Source: Anolis sagrei (Eukaryota > Chordata > Lepidosauria > Squamata > Anolidae). Taken from it: 64,000 nt of DNA. Under the pieces are notes generated by a model, which saw only the letters and a program-made list of their open reading frames with translations, ran no database searches and was not told the origin of the DNA. The position numbers were made by a program, and so were the translations under genes. Location of the stretch: the NCBI RefSeq assembly GCF_037176765.1, contig NC_090025.1, positions 75,555,545-75,619,544 of the forward strand, written 5' to 3'. The stretch's first letter is position 1. Each line of letters begins with the position of its first letter. Of the stretch, positions 41,600 to 52,399 are shown piece by piece.

Positions 41600-42790
41600 G
41601 AATTATTGCTTTGCACTAAGCACAGGCCAAAGTTCGTTAATTTGTGGCATTTGTGACCACTGCCAGAAGGGACAGAGAGTTTCATCTATGCAGATGATCG
41701 TGCCATCACTGCTCTAGCAGGGAACTTTGAGATGGTTGAACAGAAGCTCTCCAAAGCTCTAGGTGCTCTTACTGCCTGTTACAGGGAAAACAAGCTGATC
41801 CCTAATCCATCTAAAACACAGACATGTGCTTTTCACCTTAAGAACAGACAAGCATCCCGAGCTCTGAGGATTACCTGGGAAGGAATCCCACTGGAGCATT
41901 GCAGTGCACCCAAATATCTGGGAGTCACTCTGGACCGTTCTCTGACCTACAAGAAGCACTGCCTGAATATCAAGCAAAAAGTGGGTGCTAGAAACAATAT
42001 CATACGAAAGCTGACTGGCACAACCTGGGGATCACAACCAGACACAGTGAAGACATCTGCCCTTGCGCTATGCTACTCTGCTGCTGAGTATGCATGCCCA
42101 GTGTGGAACACATCTCACCACGCTAAAACAGTGGATGTGGCTCTTAATGAGACATGCCGCATTATCACAGGGTGTCTGCGCCCTACACCACTGGAGAAAT
42201 TACACTGCTTAGCCGGTATTGCACCACCTGACATCCGCCGGGAAGTAGCAGCCAATAGTGAAAGAACCAAGGCAGCGACATCCCCAGCTCATGCCTTGTT
42301 TGGGTATCAGCCAGCACATCAATGACTTAAATCAAGAAATAGTTTTCTAAGATCTACAAAGATGCTCGCTGGAACATCCCAGCAAGCGAGAGTCCAAAAG
42401 TGGCAGGCTCAAACCCAGAACCTCAAGCAATGGCTGATACCAAATGAGAGACTTGGAAGGGCGACTTGGAAGGTGTTGAACAGACTGCGCTCTGGCACCA
42501 CAAGATGCAGAGCCAATCTTAAGAAATGGGGCCACAAAGTGGAATCCACAACATGCGAGTGTGGAGAAGAGCAAACCACAGACCACCTGCTGCAATGCAA
42601 CCAGAGCCCTGCCACATGCACAATGGAGGACCTCCTTGCGGCAACACCAGAGGCACTCCAAGTGGCCAGATACTGGTCAAAGGACATTTAATCAACTACC
42701 AAGCTTGCAAACTTTGTGTTTTGTCTGTTCGTTTTGTTCAAAATGTAATAGAAATGTCTGGTTGCTCCTGACACGATAAATAAATAAATA
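41600..42790 (+). repeat. Vingi-like non-LTR LINE, 3' half of ORF2
   Basis: FIYADDRAITALAG with YADD at 41687-41698. Then an open frame 41732-42325 (197 codons) with LIPNPSKTQTCAFHLKNR, PKYLGVTLDRSLTYKKHC, CYSAAEYACPVW and LNETCRIITGCLRPTPLEKL. Then 42362-42691 with WKVLNRLRSGTTRCRANLKKW and CECGEEQTTDHLLQC, a Cys/His cluster of the kind found at the end of I/Vingi-group RTs. The 3' end 'ggttgctcctgacacgata' + (aaat)n. At least two frame breaks. The family name is from memory; I-group is firmer than Vingi. Confidence 0.82.
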
Positions 42791-43158
42791 AGAGTGATGC
42801 CATTACTGCTGTGATTGCGGTGTGTTGCATTTTAAGTATACCTGTCATATAAAATTTGAAGCTGAGTGCTTTGAAGAATTGTATCTAAGGTGGCATTCAA
42901 AGCCATAAAACCCTACCTTGTCCAATGGAACTGCTACAGTAGATAACAAAGTCAAAGTTCATTACATATCTCTTCTTTCCTGATTGCCTTGGTGGAGAGA
43001 ACATAGATCAGTGGAAACCCGTGCTTGCAAGTTGTCCCAGATCCAATATCTTGTAAGTTTTTAAATATATATATTTCTTTCAATTTGATACTTTAAATAG
43101 TTGGTCTTTTGTATTTTCCTTTGTTCTTTTGCTACCTGATATTGGTGCAAGTACCTTA
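42791..43158. other. OCIAD2 intron sequence, nothing recognised
   Basis: AT-rich, no repeat ends. Confidence 0.4.
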
Positions 43159-43159
43159 C

Positions 43160-43410
43160 GGAAAAGTGAGATAGAACTACAGGAAAGGAGATTCCATCTG
43201 AACATTAGGAAGAACTTCCTGACTGTGAGAGCTGTTCAGCAGTGGAACTCTCTGCCTCGGAGTGTGGTGGAGGCTCCTTCTTTGGAGACTTTTAAGCAGA
43301 GGCTGAATGGGCATCTGTCTGGATGCTTTGAATGTGATTTTCCTGCTTCTTGGCAGGGGTTGGACTGGATGGCCCATGAGGTCTTTTCCAACTCTAGGAT
43401 TCTTTGAGTG
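43160..43410 (+). repeat. CR1 LINE 3' end
   Basis: Reads [45 protein letters not shown]; tail 'ggggttggactggatggccc' … 'aggattctttgag'. Confidence 0.9.
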
Positions 43411-43672
43411 AGTATTCCATATCCAAAAAGCTTGGAACAAAAAAAGTCTTGGATTTTGGAATCCACATCTCCAAATTTGGAATGTCAGTATTTGCATATA
43501 CAAGATATGGAGTTTATTCTTGGAGATGGGACTCGGAGATAAACACAAAATTCATTAATGTTTTATATACCTTGTACAAAGGCTTTTTAATAGGTTCATG
43601 TGGGTAAAAAAGAAGAATTTATTTTAAAATATATAATATATATTGAATGCTTACAACTGTTATTTGTTTTAG

Positions 43673-43722
43673 GGTACTCACATTTGGCTTGATTGAGATT
43701 TGCAAGCAACATTGAAACAGCC
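43673..43722 (+). other. OCIAD2: OCIAD2 exon 2, 5' UTR part
   Basis: Acceptor tttgttttag (ends 43672) opens the exon. An in-frame TGA at 43690-43692 lies 33 bases before the ATG and excludes an upstream in-frame start in this exon. Confidence 0.8.
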
Positions 43723-43782
43723 ATGGCTTCTGTTCCAGATGACGGGAAAGTTCAAACCCCTCCAGCAGAACAGAAGGGCCAG
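43723..43782 (+). CDS. OCIAD2: OCIA domain-containing protein 2, coding exon 1 of 6 (start)
   Basis: OCIAD2 is a small hydrophobic protein of mitochondrial and endosomal membranes, paralogue and partner of OCIAD1; the family has been linked to respiratory-complex assembly and to STAT3 and gamma-secretase signalling. This exon encodes the variable N-terminus MASVPDDGKVQTPPAEQKGQ (20 codons, phase 0). The ATG has a near-ideal context (cagccATGG). The donor is CCAG|GTTTGT at 43782/43783. Across all six exons the coding sequence is 441 bases, 146 residues plus stop, against about 154 in human. Every junction keeps frame with GT-AG sites, which together with the conserved core makes the identification firm even though this N-terminal exon is itself poorly conserved. 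Confidence 0.92.
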
Positions 43783-43849
43783 GTTTGTATGTTTTTGGCT
43801 CAGGAGAGGCTTTGGCTAAGCAGAGGCTTGCTGTTTACACTGAAATAGA

Positions 43850-44395
43850 GGCTGATCTTGGGATGCGTAACATGTACATCATCTGTCCAGCACATGTTTT
43901 GGAAGTCCATTCAGTGATCTTTTTCAGAGAGTGCCCCAAGTAGTTTTGGTTAATTAATAATGTACAAAATAATATACTTTCATGCCCCCCCTTTTTTTGC
44001 AGAAATATATTTTGTAAAAACTCTAAAATCAGGACAGTAAATAAAGAACAACACTCAGAAAACAGGGGAATTCCAGAAAGGAAACAATCCAGGCCAGCTA
44101 ACACCTCCCAACAAAGGATCCCCCAGGCAGGAAGCAGCTAGGCTTTGAAGCTGCAAGGCCATTCAGTGCTAATCAAGCTGGCCAATTGCAACATTCACAC
44201 TTGCCTCAAACAGACAAGATTCTTTCTCCCACTCTGGACATTCTACTGATATATAAACCCCACTTGCCTAGTTTCCAACAGACCTCACAACCTCTGAGGA
44301 TGCCTGCCATAGATGTGAGCGAAACGTCAGGAGAGAATGCTTCTGGAACATGGCCATACAACCTGGAAAACTCCTAGCAACCCAGTGATTCTGTC
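43850..44395 (-). repeat. Penelope-like terminal region, inverted, with plus-strand hammerhead core
   Basis: 44030-44395 reads in the reverse orientation to most copies ('acagtaaataaagaacaaca' … 'gatgcctgccatagatgtga' … 'catggccatacaacctgg'). The plus strand has CTGAGGA (44294-44300), a hairpin, GAAA (44321-44324) and CGTC to 44328. Confidence 0.75.
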
Positions 44396-44745
44396 AACTG
44401 TATAACCATTTAAAAGACTAACACATTTTGGCTTGAATGAGGAAAGGCCATCTTTCAGAGGCATTCAATTCTCTGGCATTGTAGGCAATACTCTCCATTG
44501 GACCACTAAGTATTAAAAGACTTTTAATGCTCCTGTATGTGGCTTTTTCTCATCTAGGCCAAATTGTGTTGGACTTTTTCATGGAATAAACAGCAGACCA
44601 CCATTTATTATGTGTTTATCTCCTTTATTTAACCAACTAGAAAGCACAAAATTATACTAGCTTTTGAAGCCCACTGTCAGAGATGGCAAGAAAAATCATG
44701 CAGGGAAAAAATAAGGTGACAAAGCTGAAGTCACAACTGAGACCC
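44396..44745. other. OCIAD2 intron 2 sequence
   Basis: Nothing recognised. Confidence 0.4.
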
Positions 44746-45376
44746 CTTCTCCACAACTAGCTTATATGTCTTGAACCGGATTATATGGCAGTGTAGACTC
44801 GGATAATCCAATGTCGATTATCTGCCTTGATATTCTGAAGGTAATTTTTATACACAGTATTTTAAATAATTGTGTGCATGCAACAAAGGCCCCTTCCACA
44901 CAGTTGAATAAATCCCACTTTATCTGCTTTGAGCTGGAATATATGGCAGTGCAGAGACCCCAATGGTGCAGTGGGTTAAACCGCTGAGCTGCTCAACTTG
45001 CTGACCAAAAGGTCGATGGTTCAAGGGGTGAGCTTCCGCTTTTAGCCCCAGCTTCTGCCAACCTAGCACTTTGAAAACATACAAATGTGAGTAGATCAAC
45101 AGGTACCATTTTGGCAGGAAGTTAACGGAGCTCCATGCAGTCATGCTGGCCACATGATCTTGAAGGTGTCTATGGACAACACTGACTCTTCGGCTTAGAA
45201 ATGGAGATGAGCACCACCCCCGCCCCAAAGCCAGACATGAGTAAACTTAATGTCAAGGGGAAACCTTTACCTTTACTTATTTGGCAGTATGGACTCAGAT
45301 ACCTCAGTTCAAAGCAGATATTGTTGGATTTTCTGCCTTGGTATTCTGGGTTACATGGCTGTGTGGAAGGGCCCAA
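44746..45376. mobile_element. MITE-P copies, one split by SINE-B
   Basis: 44746-44840 is a partial copy. 44888-44950 and 45281-45376 are the two halves of one MITE-P (ggccccttccacacagttga … ggctgtgtggaagggcc), separated by SINE-B 44951-45280. The text atatggcagt/tttggcagt at the junctions looks like the target duplication. Confidence 0.82.
44951..45280 (+). repeat. SINE-B inserted in MITE-P
   Basis: Head 'gtgcagtgggttaaaccgc', body 'gccccagcttctgccaacct', 'atggagatgagcaccacccc', tail 'acttaatgtcaaggggaaac' + 'ctttaccttt'. Confidence 0.9.
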
Positions 45377-45509
45377 ATTGTGTGTACATTTGAAGCATCA
45401 GAAAGCAAAGGAGTCACTATCTCAGCCATCCATGTTTACAATTTTGAAGTATTTTGGTCTTTCAGATAAGGAATGCCCAGTCTGTATTAGCAGAGTTCAT
45501 GTTATCTCA

Positions 45510-45655
45510 GGGCCCTTCCACATAGCCCTATATCCTGGAATATCAAGGCAGGAAATCCCACATCTGAGTGTGGACTCAGATAACGCAGTTCAAAGCAAAT
45601 ATTGTCGCATATTCTGTCTTCATATTCTCGGATATAGGGCTCTGAGGAAGGGCCC
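45510..45655. mobile_element. MITE-P copy
   Basis: 'agggcccttccacatagccc' … 'atagggctctgaggaagggccc'; palindromic arms. Confidence 0.8.
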
Positions 45656-45707
45656 TCATTTTTCGTGAAGCAGTGTGGGTGTGTTTTGGATATAACGAAG
45701 CAGACAC

Positions 45708-46042
45708 TAGGCATGGGCAATCCATGGTTCTAAATGCTTCTAAAGTACTTACAAAGCTAGGGAGTGCTGGTGCTTTGCTTCTAAAGTGTTTCTAAGGTTC
45801 TGGTTGTGAAAATTTCAGAACTCTAACAAAACTTTCAAAATTCATTATTATTTCGTTGTTGGCATTTTTTTATGACAGTGTCAATTAAGAACTGCCATTT
45901 ATAGCGAAATTTTAAACGTTTTGTTAGAGTTTTGAAATTTTCACCACCAGAACTTTAGAAACACTTTAGAAGCAAAGCACCAGCGCCCCCTAGCTTTGTA
46001 AGTATTTAAGAACCATTTAGAACCATGGATTGCCCATGCCTA
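45708..46042. mobile_element. Long-arm palindromic MITE
   Basis: 335 bp. Ends taggcatgggcaatccatgg and ccatggattgcccatgccta. Arms pair for about 130 bp ('ttctaaagtgtttctaa'/'ttagaaacactttagaa'; 'gaactctaacaaaac'/'gttttgttagagttt'). Flanks gcagacac and gcacacac differ at two of 8 positions. Confidence 0.85.
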
Positions 46043-46883
46043 GCACACACCCGTTTATCTTATTAGCACTGAAAGTGTCAATAAGTCTTTGGTTACCCTT
46101 TGAGGCTGAAGGTGACTGAAAGCAAGACAATTCAGAAAGAAAAAAGTTACAGACAGGAAGAAGACTAGCAGCACTCACATCCTGTCACATATGAAGAACT
46201 GAGAATAAATGGTCAAAGGGGGAAATGTATACGTGTCTAACAGCGTTAGATTTAAAACTCAATCACACAGGTTGTCATTTCATATTGCATAGCATAATTA
46301 GCAGGCAAAACTTTCCCTATTTTCAAATTTAGTGTAATTTATGGAATAGATGCGTCAGGCTGCCAGTCAGAAGTCAGGATTAAGGCTAGCATTCTCAATA
46401 CAGTGGCAGAATATTTTGAAATATTTTGTTTTATTTGCAAAGTGAAACTAAATCTGTGTTTTGTTGAAAAAATGTTTAAAAATCATTTCCAAAGTTTCAG
46501 GCAAGAATGCAGTGATCTTTCTATACACATCTTGGCATTTTAATGATGATATTTTTAATTATCTTTTAACTTAATCATTTGAATGTATGTTAGTTCACTA
46601 TTATGGGAGTCTTAGAATAGTGATTATTGTCTATTGGTGTACGTTTCTGCCTTTGTTTTTAATGTTGATACGGTCAGTGGACTAATCAATAAACTTTGCT
46701 ACTACACATAATAAAAGTGAAAATATGTATATGTATGTGGCTGGGTGTCCACTTACATAGACAGGCTACTACCTCCACAAACAGCTATAGCTCCCACTAC
46801 TCAGGAGACACCAATGGTCCTCTCTCCAATGACATTGCAAGTTATAGTGAGTGCCATAATCATGAACAAGAGCCCTGCCATTT
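46043..46883. other. OCIAD2 intron 2 sequence
   Basis: AT-rich, no exon or repeat ends recognised. Confidence 0.4.
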
Positions 46884-47152
46884 TTTTTATCGTGTCAGGA
46901 GCGACTTGAGAAACTGCAAGTCGCTTCTGGTATGAGAGAATTGGCCATCTGCAAGGACGTTGCCCAGGGGACGCCCAGATGATTTTTTGATGTTTTTATC
47001 ATCCTTGTGGGAGGCTTCTCTCATGTCCCCGCATGAGCAGCTGGAGCTGATAGAGGGAGCTCATCCGCCTCTCCCTGGATTCGAACCTGCGACCTGTCGG
47101 TCTTCAGTCCTGCCGGCACAGGGGTTTAACCCACTGCACTACCGGGGTCCTC
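46884..47152 (-). repeat. SINE-A, full length
   Basis: Poly(T) then 'atcgtgtcaggagcgacttg' tail; head '…ggtttaacccactgcactac' at 47150. Confidence 0.92.
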
Positions 47153-47389
47153 CACAAACACAATACTGCATACCACCCAAGTTAAGGCTTACATTTGGGG
47201 ACAATTTCATCCTAGATTGTATGTGTTCCCTCCCCCACCGACATCCCAGTGTTTCTCTCTCTCTCCATTGGTGTGGAATTTGCATGACCCCGCCCACTGC
47301 CTCTCCTTTAACCTTTTCCTATTCCTTTCTATGGCACACAGCAAACAGAGGAATTGCTCAGCAACTGAACATACTAGAGAGGTTTGGGG

Positions 47390-48565
47390 AGAATTCACCA
47401 TGATTTATAGGAGTTGTAGGTACTGGGATGTATAGTTCACCTGCAATCTAAGAACTGCATTCTGAACTCCACCAACGATGGACCTGGAACTAACTTGACA
47501 CAGAGACACAATGACTAACAAAAAATACTGGAGGGATGTATAGGAGTTGTCATTCACCCACATCTGGACCAAACTTTGCATGCATACCAAATGTGCCAAA
47601 ATTTGAATACTAGTCGGTTTTGAGGGGAATTGGCCTGGACATTTTGGAGTTGTAAGTACTGGGATTTATAGTTCACCTGTAATCAATGAGTACTCTGAGG
47701 TCTACCAAAAATGGAATTGGACCATACTTGGCACACAGAGCCCCCACAACTAGCAAAAAATACTGGAGGTCAAAAAATACAGGAGATAAAATTAACCTTG
47801 ATTTGGGGGAGTTGTAGTTCATCTACATCCAGAGACCCTTGTTAGCCCAAACACTGATGGTTCTGGACCAAACTGGGAACATATATCTGAGATGAATATA
47901 TACCTGATTACTGGAGGTTTTGGGGGGTACTGTCCTTCATTTTTGGGAGTTGTAGTTCACACACAATCAGAGAAACTGTGACCTCCATCGATGATGGATC
48001 TGGTCCAAACTTGGCACACAGAACCCCCATGACTAACTCAACCTACTGGAGGGGTTTGAGGGGATTGACTTGCCATAGTGAAAGTTGTAGTTTACCCTAC
48101 AGCCAGAGAGCACACTGAACTGCACCGATGATGATGTAGTTCACCTACATCCAGAGACCACTGTGAACCCAAACACCGATGGTTCTGGACCAAACTTGGA
48201 ACATATGCCTGATATGCCGAAATTTGATTATTGGAGGGTTTGGGGGGTAATGGACCTTCCTTTTTGGGAGTTGTAGTTCACCCACAATCAGAGAAACTGT
48301 GACCTCCACCAATGATGGACCTGCACCAAACTTGGCACACAGAACCGCCATGACTAACTCAACCTACTGGAGGAGTTTGAAGGGATTGACTCACCATAGT
48401 GGAAGTTGCAGTTTACCCTACAGCCAGAGAACAGACTGAACCCCACCGATGATGCATCTAGTGCAAACTTGCCCAACATAACAAACTTTAAGCACTGATG
48501 GAGTGTTTCTGGGTTAACCTAACATGATGTGAGTTGTAGTTCACCCACAACCTTATGCATTTTGT
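47390..48565. repeat. Array of Helitron/hAT-type internal units
   Basis: Six or more units of 180-260 bp built on 'ttgtagttcacc', 'gatggatctggtccaaactt' and 'ggcacacagaacccccatga'. 47810-48110 and 48135-48440 are about 80-85% alike by eye ('ggaagttgtagtttacccta' in both), a local tandem duplication of about 320 bp. Confidence 0.7.
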
Positions 48566-48747
48566 ACAATTAAAAAAATTACTTTTTCAAATAATCCAGC
48601 TAATGATGGGTACCCAAGCTAATAGAAAAATAAATAGTACATCATATATGCTAATGTAGGGGGCAAAGAAAAGAGCCTTAAGCTGACTTTTGTTTATAAT
48701 TCATCCTTTTTGATCAACCCTTTTCTCCAAATGTTTTTAAATCTCAG

Positions 48748-48838
48748 GGTTCACGGCCTTGTCCAATTACAAATGTTCATCCTGAAGAACTTGCAAAGAT
48801 CCGTAATCAGTGTAAAGAAGAAAGTTTTTGGTACAGAG
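48748..48838 (+). CDS. OCIAD2: OCIAD2, coding exon 2 of 6
   Basis: Acceptor AAATCTCAG at 48747, donor AGAG|GTACGC at 48838. Encodes GSRPCPITNVHPEELAKIRN and QCKEESFWYR plus one base (phase 1 out). The EE..K(I/M)..(E/Q)C..ESFW pattern is the start of the OCIA domain: human OCIAD2 has the cognate EECQEESFWKR-type stretch and OCIAD1 has ECNDESFWFR. It is the most diagnostic exon of the gene. The helix it encodes precedes the first membrane segment. Confidence 0.96.
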
Positions 48839-49700
48839 GTACGCTCTTTTGTTCTTATTGCAATGAAATATATAACTGACCTTCCATTTGTTTCTTTTCC
48901 TTGTAACATTTGCTTCCTTTTAGTAGTCTGCTTGGTTTTGAATACTAATACAAAGAACCTATTTTATGAAGATTTTAGTTAGAGGGGACCAAAATTGAAT
49001 TCAGGACTCATCCTGACTGATGATCCATGCAGATTTGTGTTGTCCCAATTCATGCAGATTCTTGACATTCCTTGTCACTCCCCCATTCAACTGTTCCTCG
49101 GATATTTTAGAAACCTTAAAGAGGAAAGTAGTACATATCAGTTCGTTTGTGGGCATTGTGTTTGTCACATGATTGTGACACTACATGTAAATATGTCCCA
49201 CCAGCACAAATCTCTCCTTTTTGCAAATGTGACATGAACCTCCCCTTTTGTTTATGACCATTGTTTCTTTGGGCCGGGGGCTATGGAGCTATGGTAGAAA
49301 ATGTCTTTCAGTACTTCAAATCACACGGATTGAGGACATTCGTATGTGAAGGGTTATTCTTTGGAAACAAATAAACAAAAGCACAATTACCACTTATGCT
49401 CTATAACGCAAGACATGGATTCCTTTCCCAGTCTTGTTGCTTCAACCCAACTGACTAGTGGAAAAGTTTTGGAAAGGCATGACCTTGTTAGAAATCATAA
49501 TCTTTTGGGAAATTGATGCCATAACCTTTTGGGAAATGGAAGTCTCCATAACCTTTTGGAAAATGGCATTCATTACCATTTTGGAAAATCTGGAATCTCC
49601 CTGAAAAGAGTTAAAAACTTTCTTGAGTCAACCTTTCCCTTAGTGGTAAATATCTACAACCATTCATGCAAGGCAATTAGGTTTCTCGGCTATTAAACTA
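48839..49700. other. OCIAD2 intron 3 with short tandem repeat
   Basis: 49490-49600 holds about four imperfect copies (28-40 bp spacing) of 'ataaccttttgggaaatgg'. Otherwise unassigned. Confidence 0.6.
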
Positions 49701-49701
49701 A

Positions 49702-49855
49702 TATTTATTTATTTATTTACAGCTTTTATATTCCGCCCTTCTCACCCTGCAGGGGACTCAGGGCGGATTACAGTGTACACATATATGGCAAACATTCAAT
49801 GCCAATTTTTGACATACAAACATATACAGACATACACAAAGGCTATTTAACTTTT
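49702..49855 (-). repeat. LINE (L2-type) 3' end, antisense
   Basis: (ttta)n, 'atattccgcccttctcaccc', 'ggggactcagggcggattac'. Confidence 0.75.
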
Positions 49856-49857
49856 TT

Positions 49858-50195
49858 CTGGCCGCCAGGGGAGCTGTCACTTTCATCGTCCATCTGCAAC
49901 GCTGATGAAGTACTTCCGCATTCCCCGCATGCTTCCCTGCTGGAATGCTTTGCTGTAGTCTTCTTTATGGCCTCATAAATCAGTTAATTTAGCCTCCCCA
50001 CACTTTAAGGTGGTACCTAATTTTCCTACTTGACAGATGCAACTGTCTTTCGGGTTGCAAAGGTCAACAACAGGCTACACACAATTGGTTGGAAACCCAC
50101 TCCAACCCGGGCTGGCTTCGAACTCATTACCTTTTTGGTCAGAGTGATCTTAATGCAGCTGACACTCAGCCAGCTGCGCCACAATCCCGGTGCCA
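49858..50195 (-). repeat. SINE-C, third tRNA-headed SINE type
   Basis: Minus strand: A box tggcgcagctggctgag at 50183-50167, 'taagatcactctgaccaaaa', B box gttcgaagcc at 50119-50128 region, then 'gggttggagtgggtttccaa'. Body differs from SINE-A and SINE-B. Only one copy in the window; its 3' limit is uncertain. Confidence 0.65.
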
Positions 50196-50218
50196 TATAC
50201 CCAGATATCTCTTTGAAC

Positions 50219-51053
50219 TGTTAGGGACAAAGATATGCCGATGCACAAATACCAGTTTCAGAAATGTTCTTTTCAGCTCCCAAAAAACATCTACTCTCCC
50301 TTAAAACATCTTGGTTTAGGTTATGCTGTCAAGAGTCCAAAAATAAAGTAAGACTTCTTTAAAAGTAACATAGTTGGTTTACTCGCAAACTTCAGGTATT
50401 CAGTATACAGGTATTTTGTATATCAATCCTGTCACAGACAGGATTTGATGTAGTTTCTCTGGGTAGGTAACACAGGACGTCTTTCTTAGAATCTTAACAG
50501 TCTATGGTCTAAAGCAGGGTCCTCAAACTAAGGATACGGCCCTCCAAGAGTAACTGACCTGGCCCTCACTCAGGGTCAACCTAAGTCTGAAATTACTTGA
50601 AAACACACAACAACAACAATCCTATCTCATCACTCAAAAGTAGGCCCTCACTTCCCATTGAAATATGAATAATTATATATTTGTTGAATTTGTTCTTCAT
50701 TTTAATTATTGTATTGTCGTTAAGTGTTTTTTTGCACTACAAATAAGATATGTACAGTGTGCATAGGAATTCGTTCATTTTTTTTCCACATTATAATCTG
50801 GCCCTCCAACAGTATGAGGGACTGTGACCTGGCCCTCTGTTTAAGAAGTCTGAGGGTCCCTGGTCTAAAGCATCTCTCTGGTCTGAGAGTCTAATAGAGT
50901 ATTTGTTCTCTAAAGCATTACATTTCTGCTGACTTCTGAAAGCGCACTGTTTCTAAAATGGAGTCTGAGCTCTGAACAATCCTAGATCTGGTCACATGGT
51001 CTGCAGCCCCTCTCACAACATAGAGTTAAGGAAAACTGCATACCAATACACAC
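50219..51053. other. Unclassified block, possibly LTR-derived (fossil), holding hAT-N1
   Basis: A block with TG…CA-like limits, interrupted by hAT-N1 at 50515-50862 and abutting a Helitron at 51055. No target duplication or genes recognised. The LTR idea is weak. Confidence 0.25.
50515..50862 (+). mobile_element. hAT-N1 MITE with perfect 8-bp target duplication
   Basis: Flanked by gtctaaag at 50507-50514 and 50863-50870. Ends cagggtcctcaaactaagg and agtctgagggtccctg. Collinear with 26012-26374. Confidence 0.92.
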
Positions 51054-51054
51054 A

Positions 51055-51650
51055 TCTATATAAATAAAAATGTAATGTTCGTTTGTGGGATTACCATAAC
51101 TCAAAAAACACTGGGCAAATTGACACCACATTTGGACACAAGACATCTATCAGGCCAACGAGTGACCATCACTCATGAAAACATTGAAAACACAGCAGAA
51201 GAGACTTAAAAAGCCAAAAAACAAAAATTACATTACAACGCATGCACAAAATTACATATATACACATATACAGAAATATATACACACATATATGCACACA
51301 CAAAACACATTCACAGAAAGGGGGAAGGAAGAAGGAAGGAAGGAGAAAAGGAGGGAGAGAAAGAAGGAGAGAAGGAAAGAAAGAAAGGTAGAGAAAGAAG
51401 GAAGGAGAGGAGGAAATAAAAAAGTGAGAAAGGGAAGGAAGGAAGAAGAGAAGGAACAAAAGAAAGAAAGAGGGAGGGAAGGAAGGAAAGAGATTAGGAA
51501 ACCAAAGAGCAAAGGAAGTGAGAAAAGAAACAGGTAGAGAAGGAAAAAAGAAGGGAAAGAAAAAGAGGGAAGGAAGGAAAGAGGGAGAGAAGGAAGGAGA
51601 GAAAGAGGGAGGGAAGGTTGGCTACAGCAACGCGTGGTGGGTACAGCTAG
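51055..51650 (+). mobile_element. Helitron, non-autonomous, enclosing a purine tract
   Basis: Starts TCTATATAAATAAAAATG after A and ends …caacgcgtggtgggtacagCTAG before T. Between about 51318 and 51620 one strand is nearly pure purine (gga/aga repeats). It contains no transposase gene. Confidence 0.88.
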
Positions 51651-52000
51651 TATACAATACAGTAAGCAATCTGAATTATATACAAAACAAATAACTAGTA
51701 TAGGAGGCTTGTAGAAGGTTGCAATTTCCAACAAAAGAGAGTTGGTTCTTCCAAGCACAGGAATCTAACTGCTTTATCACTTAAGCTTCAAGAGTGCTTC
51801 TCAGCCTTCAGCTTTCCAGATGCTTTGGACTTTTGCTCCGAGAAACTCAAGCTGGCATTCTCAGCGACTGTGAGAGTTGATGATTAAAATATCTGGCGAA
51901 CTAAAGGTTGAAAACTACTGTTCTAGGTGGAGTGTAAAAAGAAAACATGGGGATGGTTTAGAAGGAAAATATGGAAACAGATAGAAAATTCCCCATGCAA
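51651..52000. other. OCIAD2 intron 3 sequence with degraded MITE
   Basis: 51790-51925 ('gagtgcttctcagccttcag' … 'ggttgaaaactactgttctagg') is a decayed hAT-type MITE. The rest is unassigned. Confidence 0.5.
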
Positions 52001-52002
52001 CT

Positions 52003-52399
52003 GGGTTGTTGTAGGTTTTTTCGGGCTATATGGCCATGTTCTAGAGGCATTCTCTCCTGACATTTCGCCTGCATCTATGGGAAGCATCTTCAGAAGTAGC
52101 GAGGTCTGTTGGAACTAGGAAAATGGGTTTATGTATCTGTGGAAAGACCAGGGTGGGACAAAGGACTCTTGTCTGCTGGAGCTAGGTGTGAATGTTCCAT
52201 CAGACAAGAGTCCTTTGTCCCACCCTGGTCATTCCACAGATATATAAACCCTAGTTCCAACAGATCTCACTACCTCTGAGGATGCTTGCCATAAATGTAG
52301 GCAAAACATCAGGAGAGAATGCCTCTAGAACATGGCCATATAGCCCAAAAAAACCTACAACAACCCAGTGATTCCGGCCATGAAAGCCTTCGACAATAC
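52003..52399. repeat. Inverted pair of Penelope terminal repeats with 15-bp target duplication
   Basis: The left half (52003-52195) and right half (52196-52399) are inverted copies of one terminal repeat. The sequence attccccatgcaact is duplicated exactly at 51988-52002 and 52400-52414. Hammerhead cores in both arms are altered (CTGAAGA on one, CAAAAC on the other). Confidence 0.9.

Noticed and set aside
47390-48565. CRISPR-like or regularly spaced array
   Set aside because: Units are 180-260 bp, irregular and shared with dispersed transposons; the host is a vertebrate.
50219-51053. Second solo LTR
   Set aside because: No target duplication or matching second copy could be found, so it is listed only as a low-confidence block.
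51175-51758. Lys/Arg/Glu-rich and Ser/Leu/Pro-rich frames
   Set aside because: Translations of the purine/pyrimidine tract in a Helitron.
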